Assembly: GCA_002471665.1 (NCBI GenBank)
Contig: DKQK01000053.1
Span: 1 to 64,000, forward strand
Reading direction: 5' to 3'
From: Gammaproteobacteria bacterium UBA7310
Lineage (GTDB): Bacteria > Pseudomonadota > Gammaproteobacteria > Pseudomonadales > Ketobacteraceae
DNA length: 64,000 nt
Shown: in pieces, positions 18,341-27,190 of the stretch
How the letters are laid out: each line of letters begins with the position of its first letter
Position numbering within the stretch: the stretch's first letter is position 1
Made by a program: the position numbers and the translations under genes
The notes under the pieces: generated by a model
The model's input: the letters and a program-made list of their open reading frames with translations, nothing else
Told to the model about the DNA's origin: nothing
The model's database searches: none

Positions 18341-18633
18341 ACCAGGAACGAGTCTTTAAAGTATTGATGGCGCCCCATATTTCTGAAAAAGCCACGGTAG
18401 TGTCTGATCAGAATAATCAATTCGTGTTCAAAGTTGCCAAAGATGCCAGTAAGGCAGAAATCAAAGCAGCGGTAGAGCAGCTTTGGGAAGTTAAGGTTAA
18501 GTCTGTTCAGACACTGAACGTGAAGGGCAAAACCAAGCGCTTCGGTCGCGGCATGGGAAAACGTGCCGATTGGAAAAAAGCCTACGTGTCACTGCAGGAA
18601 GGCTTTGATATTGATTTTCTTGGCGCAGAGTGA
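18337..18633 (+). CDS. rplW: 50S ribosomal protein L23
   Basis: L23 surrounds the tunnel exit and docks trigger factor and SRP. The 98-residue product shows the PHISEKATV start region and the NVKGKTKRFGRGMGKRADWKK loop. The ATG overlaps the rplD stop. rplB follows after 16 bases. Confidence 0.96.
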   Translation: MNQERVFKVLMAPHISEKATVVSDQNNQFVFKVAKDASKAEIKAAVEQLWEVKVKSVQTLNVKGKTKRFGRGMGKRADWKKAYVSLQEGFDIDFLGAE

Positions 18634-18649
18634 GTGAGGAGAAGAGCTA

Positions 18650-19480
18650 ATGGCATTGGTTAAAGCTAAACCTACGTCTCCCGGTCGCCGCTTTGTAGTT
18701 AAAGTTGTTAATCCGGATTTGCACAAGGGTGCACCTTACGCCCCGCTTTTGGATAAGAACTCCAAAAAAGGCGGTCGTAACAACACCGGACGCATCACCA
18801 CTCGTCATAAGGGTGGTGGTCACAAGCAGCACTATCGAGTTGTTGACTTTAAGCGCAATAAAGACGGCGTACCGGGTGTAGTGGAGCGATTGGAGTATGA
18901 TCCAAATCGTTCGGCGAATATCGCACTGGTGAAGTATGCGGATGGGGAGCGTCGCTATATTATCGCTGCCAAAGGTGTTGAGGCCGGAACAGCTGTGGTT
19001 TCCGGGCAGGACGCACCTATCAAAGTCGGTAATGCGTTACCACTGCGTAATATCCCGGTCGGTAGTGTGGTGCATTGCATCGAGCTGAAGCCTGGTAAAG
19101 GTGCGCAAATTGTGCGTAGTGCAGGTGGCTCAGCACAGTTGCTGGCGCGGGACGGTGCATATGCCACCCTGCGCTTGCGCTCCGGTGAAATGCGTAAAGT
19201 ATTGTCTGATTGCCGAGCCACCATTGGTGAGGTTGGTAACTCAGAGCACAGCTTGGCCTCTCTGGGTAAAGCCGGTGCAAAAAGATGGCGTGGTGTTAGA
19301 CCTACCGTTCGCGGTGTGGCTATGAACCCTGTTGACCACCCTCATGGTGGTGGTGAAGGTAGAACTTCAGGTGGTCGTCATCCAGTTACACCCTGGGGTG
19401 TCTCTACTAAGGGTCACAAGACACGTAAGAACAAGCGCACGAACAAATTGATTGTTCGTCGTCGCGGTGCGAAATCGTAA
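18650..19480 (+). CDS. rplB: 50S ribosomal protein L2
   Basis: L2 is needed for subunit association and lies near the peptidyl transferase centre. The 276-residue product carries GRNNTGRITTRHKGGGHKQ, the conserved VRGVAMNPVDHPHGGGEGR loop with its histidine, and a lysine/arginine-rich tail. The start follows GAGGAG. It is in standard position between rplW and rpsS. Confidence 0.97.
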   Translation: MALVKAKPTSPGRRFVVKVVNPDLHKGAPYAPLLDKNSKKGGRNNTGRITTRHKGGGHKQHYRVVDFKRNKDGVPGVVERLEYDPNRSANIALVKYADGERRYIIAAKGVEAGTAVVSGQDAPIKVGNALPLRNIPVGSVVHCIELKPGKGAQIVRSAGGSAQLLARDGAYATLRLRSGEMRKVLSDCRATIGEVGNSEHSLASLGKAGAKRWRGVRPTVRGVAMNPVDHPHGGGEGRTSGGRHPVTPWGVSTKGHKTRKNKRTNKLIVRRRGAKS

Positions 19481-19502
19481 TACGGATTAAGAGGTATATA
19501 CT

Positions 19503-19778
19503 GTGCCACGTTCATTGAAGAAAGGTCCGTTCATCGACGAACATCTTTTGAAGAAAGTTGAAGAAGCCGTTGAGAATAAAAGCCGTAAGCCAATCAAAAC
19601 CTGGTCGCGTCGCTCAATGATTCTTCCTGAGATGGTGGGCTTAACTATTGCAGTCCACAACGGTCGCCAACATGTTCCAGTACTCGTTAGTGAGCATATG
19701 GTGGGTCACAAGTTAGGCGAGTTTGCAGCTACCCGAACGTATCGTGGTCACGCTGCAGACAAGAAAGCTAAACGCTAA
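19503..19778 (+). CDS. rpsS: 30S ribosomal protein S19
   Basis: S19 forms part of the 30S head and the A-site finger bridge with S13. The 91-residue product begins with GTG 19503 (MPRSLKKGPFIDEHLLKK) after AAGAGG and contains RRSMILPEMVGLTIAVHNG. The rplV start lies 11 bases after the stop. Confidence 0.97.
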   Translation: MPRSLKKGPFIDEHLLKKVEEAVENKSRKPIKTWSRRSMILPEMVGLTIAVHNGRQHVPVLVSEHMVGHKLGEFAATRTYRGHAADKKAKR

Positions 19779-19789
19779 GAGGTGCGGTG

Positions 19790-20122
19790 ATGGAAACAGC
19801 AGCTAAATTGCGCGGCGCTATGGTGTCTGCACAAAAAGCACGGTTGGTTGCCGACCAGGTACGTGGGCAAAAGGTGGATCAAGCTTTGAACGCCTTGGGT
19901 TTCAGTACCAAGAAAGCAGCGCATCTTGTGAAAAAGGTTTTGGAATCCGCTATCGCAAACGCCGAGCACAACGATGGTGCTGACGTGGACGAGCTTCGGG
20001 TTTCCGAAATTTATGTTGACGAAGGTATGACCATGAAGCGCATTAAGCCTCGCGCTAAAGGGCGTGCAGATCGCATTTTGAAGCGAACCTGCCATATCAC
20101 GGTCAAAGTATCTGACAACTAG
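19790..20122 (+). CDS. rplV: 50S ribosomal protein L22
   Basis: L22 binds all six 23S domains, and its beta-hairpin lines the tunnel near the macrolide site. The 110-residue product starts METAAKLRGAMVSAQKAR and contains SAIANAEHNDGADVDEL and MKRIKPRAKGRADRI. A GTG one codon upstream (19787) is possible, but ATG 19790 gives the length and start seen in relatives. Confidence 0.96.
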   Translation: METAAKLRGAMVSAQKARLVADQVRGQKVDQALNALGFSTKKAAHLVKKVLESAIANAEHNDGADVDELRVSEIYVDEGMTMKRIKPRAKGRADRILKRTCHITVKVSDN

Positions 20123-20134
20123 GAGACAGGCCAG

Positions 20135-20824
20135 ATGGGTCAGAAAGTACATCCGACCGGGATACGTTTAGGCATCGTTAAGAAGCACACTTCTACTTGG
20201 TATGCTGCGCCTAAACAGTACTCAGGTTATTTGCTAACAGATCTTAAAGTGCGTGAATATTTGTTCAACAAGCTGAAGTCCGCTTCGGTTAGTCGAATTG
20301 AGATTGAGCGACCAGCTGAGAATGCACGCATCACTATCAAGACAGCTCGTCCTGGTATTGTGATCGGAAAGAAAGGTGAGGACGTGGAGAAACTGCGTCG
20401 CGAGCTTTCTCAGATGATGGGCGTGCCTGTCCACGTGAACATCGAAGAAGTTCGTAAGCCAGAGTTGGATGCGCGCCTGGTGGCAGAAAGCATTGCATCG
20501 CAGTTGGAGCGCCGGGTAATGTTCCGTCGAGCCATGAAGCGCGCAGTACAGAACGCCATTCGCCTGGGTGCCAAGGGCATTAAAGTTCAGGTTTCAGGCC
20601 GTCTGGGTGGTGCCGAAATTGCTCGTACAGAGTGGTACCGGGAAGGTCGAGTTCCTCTGCATACTTTGCGTGCGGATATTGATTACTCTACTGCGCGAGC
20701 CGAAACCACATACGGAACTATCGGCGTAAAGGTTTGGATCTTCAAAGGTGAGATTCTGGATGGCGATCTGGAGCAGCCCGAAGAGCAGAAAGCCAGCGCA
20801 CCGAAACGTACACGTGCTAGCTAA
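20135..20824 (+). CDS. rpsC: 30S ribosomal protein S3
   Basis: S3 sits at the mRNA entry channel and contributes helicase activity with S4 and S5. The 229-residue product has an N-terminal KH domain with GIVIGKKGEDVEKLRREL and a C-terminal domain with GRLGGAEIARTEWYREGRVPL. The tail is short and charged. The ATG follows AGGAGA. Confidence 0.97.
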   Translation: MGQKVHPTGIRLGIVKKHTSTWYAAPKQYSGYLLTDLKVREYLFNKLKSASVSRIEIERPAENARITIKTARPGIVIGKKGEDVEKLRRELSQMMGVPVHVNIEEVRKPELDARLVAESIASQLERRVMFRRAMKRAVQNAIRLGAKGIKVQVSGRLGGAEIARTEWYREGRVPLHTLRADIDYSTARAETTYGTIGVKVWIFKGEILDGDLEQPEEQKASAPKRTRAS

Positions 20825-20835
20825 GGGTAAGAAAG

Positions 20836-21249
20836 ATGTTACAGCCTAAACGCACAAAATTTAGAAAGCAGCACAAAGGCCGCAACCGTGGTCTGGCTCA
20901 AGCTGGTAATAAGGTTTCGTTTGGAACCATCGGCTTGAAGGCAGTTAGCCGCGGTCGCCTGACTGCTCGCCAAATTGAAGCAGCCCGTCGAGCGATGACA
21001 CGTCATGTTAAGCGTGGCGGAAAGATCTGGATTCGGGTGTTTCCTGACAAACCAATCACTGAGAAGCCGTTGGAAGTACGTCAGGGTAAAGGTAAGGGTA
21101 ACGTTGAGTATTGGGTAGCCGAAATCCGCCCAGGAAAGATGCTGTATGAGATGGAAGGGGTGAACGAGGATATTGCTCGTGAGGCCTTTATCCTGGCGGC
21201 AGCTAAGTTGCCCATCAAAACCACAGTTGTTACGCGGACGGTGATGTGA
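20836..21249 (+). CDS. rplP: 50S ribosomal protein L16
   Basis: L16 contacts A-site tRNA and organises the peptidyl transferase region. The 137-residue product starts MLQPKRTKFRKQHKGRNRG and has MTRHVKRGGKIWIRVFPDKP. Its TGA overlaps the A of the rpmC ATG at 21249. Confidence 0.97.
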   Translation: MLQPKRTKFRKQHKGRNRGLAQAGNKVSFGTIGLKAVSRGRLTARQIEAARRAMTRHVKRGGKIWIRVFPDKPITEKPLEVRQGKGKGNVEYWVAEIRPGKMLYEMEGVNEDIAREAFILAAAKLPIKTTVVTRTVM

Positions 21250-21446
21250 TGAGTGCCAGTGATTTAAGACAGAAATCAGAATCAGAGCTCAATGAGCATT
21301 TGCTGGGTCTTCTGCGTGAGCAATTCGAGAACCGCATGAAATTGGCCACAGGCCAGCTGGGTCAAACCCACGTCATGAAAAAAACTCGTCGCGATATTGC
21401 TCGTACAAAGACGATATTGGCAGAGAAACAAAAGCAGGGTAACTGA
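21249..21446 (+). CDS. rpmC: 50S ribosomal protein L29
   Basis: A small tunnel-exit protein paired with L23. The 65-residue product is two long helices containing LLGLLREQFENRMKLATGQL. The start is either ATG 21249, which overlaps the rplP stop as TGATG, or GTG 21246; homology favours the ATG. rpsQ begins after two bases. Confidence 0.94.
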   Translation: MSASDLRQKSESELNEHLLGLLREQFENRMKLATGQLGQTHVMKKTRRDIARTKTILAEKQKQGN

Positions 21447-21448
21447 GA

Positions 21449-21718
21449 ATGACAGAGCAAGCTACTGCGAAAACAAAGCGCACTCATACTGGTAAAGTAG
21501 TGAGTAATAAAGGTGATAAGTCTGTCACCGTCATGGTTGAGCGCAAAGTGAAGCACCCTGTTTATGGCAAGTTCGTGCGTCGCTCCACCAAGTTTCATGC
21601 GCATGATGAAGCAAACGAGTGTAACGCTGGCGATATTGTGACCATTGAAGAGTGTCGCCCCTTGTCCAAAACCAAGTGCTGGCGCTTGGTGAGCATTGAC
21701 GAAAGAGCGAAAATCTAA
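21449..21718 (+). CDS. rpsQ: 30S ribosomal protein S17
   Basis: S17 is an OB-fold primary binder of the 16S 5' domain. The 89-residue product contains GKVVSNKGDKSVTVMVERKV and a KHPVYGKFVRRSTKFHAHDE segment. It is the last gene of the S10 operon; rplN follows after 42 bases. Confidence 0.96.
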   Translation: MTEQATAKTKRTHTGKVVSNKGDKSVTVMVERKVKHPVYGKFVRRSTKFHAHDEANECNAGDIVTIEECRPLSKTKCWRLVSIDERAKI

Positions 21719-21760
21719 GCCCCGCTTAGTGCTCTTGATTATTTACTTTGGAGACTGGCA

Positions 21761-22129
21761 ATGATTCAGACCCAAACCGTATTGCAGGTTGCAGATAACA
21801 GCGGTGCTCGCCGGGTACAGTGTATTAAGGTACTGGGCGGTTCACATCGCCGCTACGCGCGCATTGGCGACATCATTAAGGTGTCTGTGAAAGAAGCAAT
21901 TCCGCGCGGCAAAGTGAAGAAAGGTGATGTGATGAACGCCGTAGTCGTTCGTACATGCCAGGGTGTTCGTCGTCAAGATGGATCCTTGATCCGCTTCGAT
22001 GAGAATGCAGCAGTGTTGTTGAACAACAACCGACAGCCTATCGGTACTCGTATCTTTGGCCCTGTGACACGCGAACTCCGCGGAGATCAGTTCATGAAGA
22101 TTATCTCCTTGGCTCCCGAAGTGCTGTAA
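21761..22129 (+). CDS. rplN: 50S ribosomal protein L14
   Basis: L14 lies at the subunit interface and binds L19 and the silencing factor RsfS. The 122-residue product begins MIQTQTVLQVADNSGARRVQ and includes ENAAVLLNNNRQPIGTRIFG. It is the first gene of the spc group. No convincing promoter is seen in the 42-base gap before it, so it may be read through from the S10 operon. Confidence 0.97.
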   Translation: MIQTQTVLQVADNSGARRVQCIKVLGGSHRRYARIGDIIKVSVKEAIPRGKVKKGDVMNAVVVRTCQGVRRQDGSLIRFDENAAVLLNNNRQPIGTRIFGPVTRELRGDQFMKIISLAPEVL

Positions 22130-22147
22130 GGCTAAGAGGTATTAGAC

Positions 22148-22468
22148 ATGCTGAAGATTAAAAGAAACGATGAAGTTGTAATAATCGCCGGCCGTGATAA
22201 AGGCAAGCGTGGTAAAGTATTGAAAGTACTGGAAGGCAAGTTGTTGATTAGCGGTGTTAACATCGTTAAGAAACATCAGAAGCCTAACCCGCAAAAGGGT
22301 GCTCCAGGCGGCATTGTTGAAAAGGAAGCTCCTATCCAGGCTTCCAACGTGGCAATCTTTAACCCGCAAACTCAAAAAGCGGACCGCGTAGGTTTCAAAT
22401 TCCTGGAAGATGGCAAAAAGGTTCGTTGTTTCAAGTCTACGAACGAAGTCATTGAGGACAAGGCATAA
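22148..22468 (+). CDS. rplX: 50S ribosomal protein L24
   Basis: L24 initiates 50S assembly and lies near the tunnel exit. The 106-residue product has the KOW motif VVIIAGRDKGKRGKVLKV and the GGIVEKEAPIQASNVAIF stretch. The start follows AAGAGG. rplE follows after 24 bases. Confidence 0.97.
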   Translation: MLKIKRNDEVVIIAGRDKGKRGKVLKVLEGKLLISGVNIVKKHQKPNPQKGAPGGIVEKEAPIQASNVAIFNPQTQKADRVGFKFLEDGKKVRCFKSTNEVIEDKA

Positions 22469-22492
22469 GCCTAAAGGTATCGGGTTATAGCA

Positions 22493-23032
22493 ATGAGCAG
22501 ATTGAAAGAAGTCTACAACAACGAAATAGTGTCTAAGTTGCAGCAGCAATTCGGATACAAGAGCGTTATGGAAGTGCCCAAAATCACCAAGATCACCCTC
22601 AACATGGGTGTTGGTGAGGCATCTCAGGATCGAAAAGCGATTGATGGCGCAGTAGCCGATTTGGCTTTGATTTCAGGTCAAAAGCCTTTAGTTACCAAGG
22701 CGCGCAAATCTGTAGCGGGCTTTAAAATTCGTGAAGGTTGGCCAATTGGTGCCAAGGTGACACTGCGTGGCGAGCGCATGTATGAATTTCTGGATCGTCT
22801 GGTTTCCATGGCTATACCACGTATCCGTGATTTTCGTGGACTGAATCCGAAGTCGTTTGATGGCCAGGGCAATTACAGCATGGGTGTCAAAGAACAGATT
22901 GTGTTCCCGGAGATCGATTACGACAAGATCGATAAGATCCGCGGAATGGATATCACTATTACTACTACCGCCAAGAACGATGATGAAGGCCGTGCTTTGT
23001 TGGAAGCCTTCCAGTTCCCGCTCAAGAAATAG
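22493..23032 (+). CDS. rplE: 50S ribosomal protein L5
   Basis: L5 carries 5S rRNA into the large subunit with L18 and contacts P-site tRNA. The 179-residue product shows the ITLNMGVGEASQD motif, PLVTKARKSVAGFKIREGW, and the C-terminal DITITTTAKNDDEGRALL. The stop lies ten bases before rpsN. Confidence 0.97.
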   Translation: MSRLKEVYNNEIVSKLQQQFGYKSVMEVPKITKITLNMGVGEASQDRKAIDGAVADLALISGQKPLVTKARKSVAGFKIREGWPIGAKVTLRGERMYEFLDRLVSMAIPRIRDFRGLNPKSFDGQGNYSMGVKEQIVFPEIDYDKIDKIRGMDITITTTAKNDDEGRALLEAFQFPLKK

Positions 23033-23042
23033 GTGATCGAAA

Positions 23043-23348
23043 ATGGCAAAAGTATCTATGATAGAGCGCGAGAAGAAGCGCCAGGCAGCGGTAGCGAAGT
23101 ACGCTAAGAAACGCGCTGAACTGAAGGCAATTATCAACAACCCGGATAGCTCTGAGGAAGAGCGCTGGGAAGCGCAGTTGAAATTGCAGAAGCAACCGCG
23201 TAACGCGTCCAAGTCACGTTTGCGTAATCGTTGTGGTCTAACCGGGCGCCCTCATGGTTTTTACCGCAAGTTCGGCCTGTCACGTAACAAGTTGCGTGAG
23301 GCTGCCATGCGTGGTGACGTGCCAGGCTTGGTCAAGTCCAGCTGGTAA
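23043..23348 (+). CDS. rpsN: 30S ribosomal protein S14, long zinc-free form
   Basis: S14 helps assemble the 30S head. The 101-residue product is the long type: it has a single Cys (RNRCGLTGRPHGFYRKFGL) instead of the four-cysteine zinc ribbon of the short form, so it does not depend on zinc. It starts MAKVSMIEREKKR. Confidence 0.97.
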   Translation: MAKVSMIEREKKRQAAVAKYAKKRAELKAIINNPDSSEEERWEAQLKLQKQPRNASKSRLRNRCGLTGRPHGFYRKFGLSRNKLREAAMRGDVPGLVKSSW

Positions 23349-23372
23349 TAACGGTTTACGGAGAAATTAGAC

Positions 23373-23765
23373 ATGAGTATGCAAGATCCATTAGCGGATA
23401 TGTTGACCCGGATTCGCAACGGCCAGATGGCTAAGAAAGCGGACGTGGTTATGCCTTCTTCAAAGACCAAAATTGCCGTTGCCAAGGTGCTGTTGGACGA
23501 AGGTTATATTTCTGGTTATTCGGTGGATGGTGAGAAGATCCCTGAACTCAAAGTAGAGCTCAAGTACTTTGAAGGCAAGCCTGTAATTGAGGAGCTCAAA
23601 AGAGTGAGTCGACCAGGTCTGCGAATTTACAAGTCTAACGATAGCCTGCCCAAAGTAATGGCAGGCCTCGGTGTGGCCATCGTATCCACAGATCGAGGCG
23701 TTATGACTGATCGAGCTGCCCGCGCTGCTGGCGTTGGCGGTGAAGTATTGTGTTACGTATCTTAA
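23373..23765 (+). CDS. rpsH: 30S ribosomal protein S8
   Basis: S8 binds helix 21 of 16S rRNA and represses the spc operon in E. coli by binding mRNA near rplE. The 130-residue product starts MSMQDPLADMLTRIRNGQ and ends with the conserved STDRGVMTDRAARAAGVGGE region. rplF starts 13 bases downstream. Confidence 0.97.
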   Translation: MSMQDPLADMLTRIRNGQMAKKADVVMPSSKTKIAVAKVLLDEGYISGYSVDGEKIPELKVELKYFEGKPVIEELKRVSRPGLRIYKSNDSLPKVMAGLGVAIVSTDRGVMTDRAARAAGVGGEVLCYVS

Positions 23766-23778
23766 TAGGTGGTCGGCA

Positions 23779-24312
23779 ATGTCTCGAGTAGCTAAGAGCC
23801 CTATTGATATCCCATCAGGTGTGGATATCAAACTTAATGGGCAGGAGCTGTTGGTAAAAGGCTCCAAGGGTGAATTGAAGCTTGACCTGAACCCGCTGGT
23901 TGCCTTTGAAGTTGATGGTGGCCAGGCTTTGGTTAAGCCCGTACAGGAAGATCAAAAGTCCTGGGCAATGGCAGGCACATTCCGCTCTCTCGTTAACAAT
24001 ATGGTTGTTGGTGTGAGCGCAGGCTTTGAGCGGAAACTGGAATTGATCGGTGTAGGTTACCGGGCCCAAGCCAAAGGCAACACACTAAGTTTGACGCTTG
24101 GCTTCTCTCATCCGGTTGATTATGAGTTGCCGGCGGGTGTAACAGCTGAAACTCCGAGCCAGACTGAAGTGGTTCTGAAGAGCGCTGACAAACAGCTGTT
24201 GGGTCAGGTAGCAGCAAATGTACGTGGTTTCCGACCACCTGAGCCCTACAAAGGCAAAGGTGTAAGATACTCCGACGAGCATGTGCTTCGTAAAGAAGCC
24301 AAGAAGAAATAA
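23779..24312 (+). CDS. rplF: 50S ribosomal protein L6
   Basis: L6 lies by the sarcin-ricin loop and is needed for late 50S assembly. The 177-residue product has two similar L6 folds and ends with RPPEPYKGKGVRYSDEHVLR. The open frame reaches back to 23734 inside rpsH, but ATG 23779 gives the standard MSRVAKSPIDIP start. Confidence 0.97.
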   Translation: MSRVAKSPIDIPSGVDIKLNGQELLVKGSKGELKLDLNPLVAFEVDGGQALVKPVQEDQKSWAMAGTFRSLVNNMVVGVSAGFERKLELIGVGYRAQAKGNTLSLTLGFSHPVDYELPAGVTAETPSQTEVVLKSADKQLLGQVAANVRGFRPPEPYKGKGVRYSDEHVLRKEAKKK

Positions 24313-24332
24313 TCGGTGAGATGACAGTAGCC

Positions 24333-24680
24333 ATGAACGATAAAAAATTTGCGCGTTTGCGCCGGGCGAAACGCACCAGAATGAAGATACGTGAGCTGGG
24401 TGAAACCCGGTTGACCGTCAATCGTACCAGCCAGCATATCTATGCTCAGATCATCAGCAATGATGGCAGCAGCGTGATTGCCTGTGCTTCTACCAAAGAG
24501 AAGGGTTTTGACGGTGCCACCAGCAACAAAGACGCAGCCACTGCCGTTGGCAAGATGATTGCCGAACGCGCGAAGGCAAAGGGCGTCAGCAGAGTTGCCT
24601 TTGACCGCTCTGGATTCAAATATCACGGCCGAGTACAGGCATTGGCAGAAGCTGCACGTGAAGGCGGCCTTGAGTTTTAA
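24333..24680 (+). CDS. rplR: 50S ribosomal protein L18
   Basis: L18 binds 5S rRNA with L5. The 115-residue product contains NRTSQHIYAQII and FDRSGFKYHGRVQALAEAAREGG. Two ATGs are possible: 24321 adds four residues but has a GGTGAG directly touching it, while 24333 aligns with the family start (MNDKKFARLRRAKRTR). I use 24333 with moderate certainty. Confidence 0.93.
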   Translation: MNDKKFARLRRAKRTRMKIRELGETRLTVNRTSQHIYAQIISNDGSSVIACASTKEKGFDGATSNKDAATAVGKMIAERAKAKGVSRVAFDRSGFKYHGRVQALAEAAREGGLEF

Positions 24681-24691
24681 AGGGTATTAAG

Positions 24692-25192
24692 ATGGCAAAA
24701 GTTGAAGATAAAAACGAAGGTTTACAGGAAAAGCTTGTCCAGGTAAACCGAGTTGCAAAAGTGGTTAAAGGTGGGCGTATTTTCGGGTTCACGGCGCTTA
24801 CTGTCGTTGGCGACGGAAATGGTAAGGTAGGCTTTGGCAGTGGCAAGGCACGTGAAGTACCTGTAGCTATTCAGAAAGCACTGGAAGCGGCTCGTCGCAA
24901 TATGGTGACCGTGGAATTGAGCGGAACGACTTTGCAGCATCAGATCAAAGCACAGCACGGCTCTTCAAAGGTTTATCTTCAGCCTGCGTCAGACGGTACC
25001 GGTATCATAGCCGGTGGTGCAATGCGTGCAGTTCTCGAAGTTGCCGGTGTTCAAAACGTGTTGGCCAAGTGCTACGGCTCTACCAACCCGATGAACGTTG
25101 TCCGTGCGACAGTTAAAGGTTTGGCGTCCATGAAGTCTCCGGAAGACGTAGCGGCCAAGCGTGGTAAGAGCGTAGAAGAAATTCTGGGGTAA
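24692..25192 (+). CDS. rpsE: 30S ribosomal protein S5
   Basis: S5 acts in decoding fidelity and mRNA unwinding. The 166-residue product contains VNRVAKVVKGGRIFGFTALT, including the spectinomycin-related loop in wild-type-like form, and the C-terminal GSTNPMNVVRATVKGL. rpmD begins six bases after the stop. Confidence 0.97.
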   Translation: MAKVEDKNEGLQEKLVQVNRVAKVVKGGRIFGFTALTVVGDGNGKVGFGSGKAREVPVAIQKALEAARRNMVTVELSGTTLQHQIKAQHGSSKVYLQPASDGTGIIAGGAMRAVLEVAGVQNVLAKCYGSTNPMNVVRATVKGLASMKSPEDVAAKRGKSVEEILG

Positions 25193-25197
25193 AGGCC

Positions 25198-25383
25198 ATG
25201 AGCAATAGCACTATCAAAGTGACTCAAACCAAGAGCACAATCGGACGTCAAGAAAGTCACAAGGCATGTATCCGTGGCCTGGGGTTACGCCGCATCGGTC
25301 ACACCGTTGAGGTTGAAGACACGCCAGCGGTACGTGGCATGGTGAACAAAGTTTACTACATGGTTCGTGTAGAGGGTGAGTGA
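25198..25383 (+). CDS. rpmD: 50S ribosomal protein L30
   Basis: A small two-helix, three-strand 50S protein. The 61-residue product includes STIGRQESHKACIRGLGLRR and HTVEVEDTPAVRGMVNKV. The TGA stop is followed after one base by the rplO ATG, so the two genes are tightly packed. Confidence 0.96.
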   Translation: MSNSTIKVTQTKSTIGRQESHKACIRGLGLRRIGHTVEVEDTPAVRGMVNKVYYMVRVEGE

Positions 25384-25384
25384 G

Positions 25385-25819
25385 ATGAGATTGAATAGTT
25401 TAGGTCCTGCAGCTGGGTCCAAGCCTGCCGCCAAGCGACGTGGTCGTGGTATTGGTAGCGGATTAGGCAAAACCGGTGGTCGCGGAGTAAAGGGCCAGAC
25501 TTCACGCTCCGGTGGAAGTATCAAGCCCGGATTCGAAGGCGGTCAGATGCCAATCCAGCGCCGCTTGCCCAAGTTTGGCTTTACTTCGCAGAAAGCCTTG
25601 ATCACTCAGGAAGTGCGACTGTCAGAGTTGGCGAAGATTGATGCTGACGTGATTGATCTTGATGCCCTGAAAGCCGCTGGTATCATTCGCCGTAGTACCA
25701 AGTTCGCCAAGGTAGTGTTGTCCGGCGATATTACTAAGGCTGTTACCCTGAAAGGCGTACCTGCCACCAAGGGTGCCAAAGCAGCAATTGAAGCCGCAGG
25801 CGGAAAAGTAGAGGAATAG
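25385..25819 (+). CDS. rplO: 50S ribosomal protein L15
   Basis: A late-assembly 50S protein. The 144-residue product starts MRLNSLGPAAGSKPAAKRRG and has the glycine-rich SGLGKTGGRGVKGQTSRSGG segment. An upstream in-frame start inside rpmD (25376) is less likely, because ATG 25385 matches the family N-terminus. secY begins one base after the stop. Confidence 0.96.
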   Translation: MRLNSLGPAAGSKPAAKRRGRGIGSGLGKTGGRGVKGQTSRSGGSIKPGFEGGQMPIQRRLPKFGFTSQKALITQEVRLSELAKIDADVIDLDALKAAGIIRRSTKFAKVVLSGDITKAVTLKGVPATKGAKAAIEAAGGKVEE

Positions 25820-25820
25820 T

Positions 25821-27161
25821 ATGGCAGCCAAGCCCCAGCAGGCCGGTATGCCGAATATGAACAATGCAGGAATGGGCGAGCTATGGGCTCGCCTTAAGTT
25901 CCTGTTTTTTGCGATATTGGTTTATCGCATTGGTGCTCATATTCCGGTACCCGGTATTGACCCGATACAGTTACAGAATTTGTTCAAGCAGCAGCAGGAC
26001 ACCATCCTAAGCCTGTTCAATATGTTTTCGGGTGGGGCTCTGGAGCGCATGTCGATTCTGGCGCTTGGCATTATGCCCTATATATCAGCGTCCATTATTA
26101 TGCAGCTGCTGTCAGCGGTAAGCCCGCAGTTGGAGCAGCTGAAGAAGGAAGGCGAAGCGGGTAGAAGGAAGATTTCCCAGTATACCCGTTATGGAACGCT
26201 CGGCTTGGCAACGTTGCAGTCACTTGGTATGGCGATGGCGCTCCAAACCCAGGGTGTCACCCTGACGGTTGGGTTTTCCTGGCTGTTCCCAGCCATCGTG
26301 ACCCTGACCACAGGTACCATGTTTCTCATGTGGTTGGGTGAACAGGTTACTGAACGGGGAATAGGTAACGGGATTTCCATGATCATTTTCGCAGGGATCG
26401 TGGCAGGTTTACCCCAGGCCATAGGCCAGGCATTGGAGGCAACCCGGCAAGGTGAGTTAAATGTCGCGGTTCTGCTCATTTTGGCGATAGTCGCGGTAGT
26501 GGTGGTGTTCTTTGTGGTATTCATGGAGCGCGCTCAACGTCGTATTACGATAAACTACGCCCGTCGTCAGCAAGGTCGTAAGGTCTTTGCGGCGCAGCAG
26601 TCGCATTTGCCACTGAAGATCAATATGGCTGGTGTAATACCACCTATATTCGCCACCAGCATTCTGCTCTTCCCCGCAAGTATCGGGCAGTGGTTTGGTG
26701 AGAATGAAAATATGGCATGGTTACAGGAAGTGTCTTTAGCTTTGGGGCCAGGGCAGCCACTGTATTTATTGCTGTTTGCGTTGCTGATTGTGTTTTTCTG
26801 CTACTTCTATACGGCGATTATGTTTAATCCCAAGGATGTTGCGGATAATTTGAAGAAATCTGGCGCTTTTGTTCCGGGGATTCGTCCGGGAGAACAAACC
26901 GCCAAGTACATTGACGGGGTGCTGGGTCGGCTGACGTTAGTTGGTGCGCTCTACATCACGTTGGTGTGTTTGATGCCCCAGGGGCTGCAGGCGTTCGGTA
27001 ATGTTCCATTTTATCTGGGCGGTACCTCCCTGCTGATCGTGGTGGTAGTGGTTATGGACTTTATGGCCCAGGTGCAAAGCCACCTGATGTCCAAGCAATA
27101 CGAGTCCTTAATGAAGAAAGCAAACCTGAAAGGCTATGGCGGAACCGGCCTAGTTCGATAA
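25821..27161 (+). CDS. secY: preprotein translocase subunit SecY
   Basis: SecY is the inner-membrane protein-conducting channel. The 446-residue product has ten hydrophobic segments and the signature stretches YRIGAHIPVPGIDP and MPYISASIIMQLL near the plug. The conserved cytoplasmic loop GQVTERG-like segment appears as GEQVTERGIGNGISMIIF. It is encoded in the spc group so that channel supply tracks ribosome supply. Confidence 0.97.
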   Translation: MAAKPQQAGMPNMNNAGMGELWARLKFLFFAILVYRIGAHIPVPGIDPIQLQNLFKQQQDTILSLFNMFSGGALERMSILALGIMPYISASIIMQLLSAVSPQLEQLKKEGEAGRRKISQYTRYGTLGLATLQSLGMAMALQTQGVTLTVGFSWLFPAIVTLTTGTMFLMWLGEQVTERGIGNGISMIIFAGIVAGLPQAIGQALEATRQGELNVAVLLILAIVAVVVVFFVVFMERAQRRITINYARRQQGRKVFAAQQSHLPLKINMAGVIPPIFATSILLFPASIGQWFGENENMAWLQEVSLALGPGQPLYLLLFALLIVFFCYFYTAIMFNPKDVADNLKKSGAFVPGIRPGEQTAKYIDGVLGRLTLVGALYITLVCLMPQGLQAFGNVPFYLGGTSLLIVVVVVMDFMAQVQSHLMSKQYESLMKKANLKGYGGTGLVR

Positions 27162-27190
27162 GGTTAACCTAAGCTTGTTTGGAGTTTGAC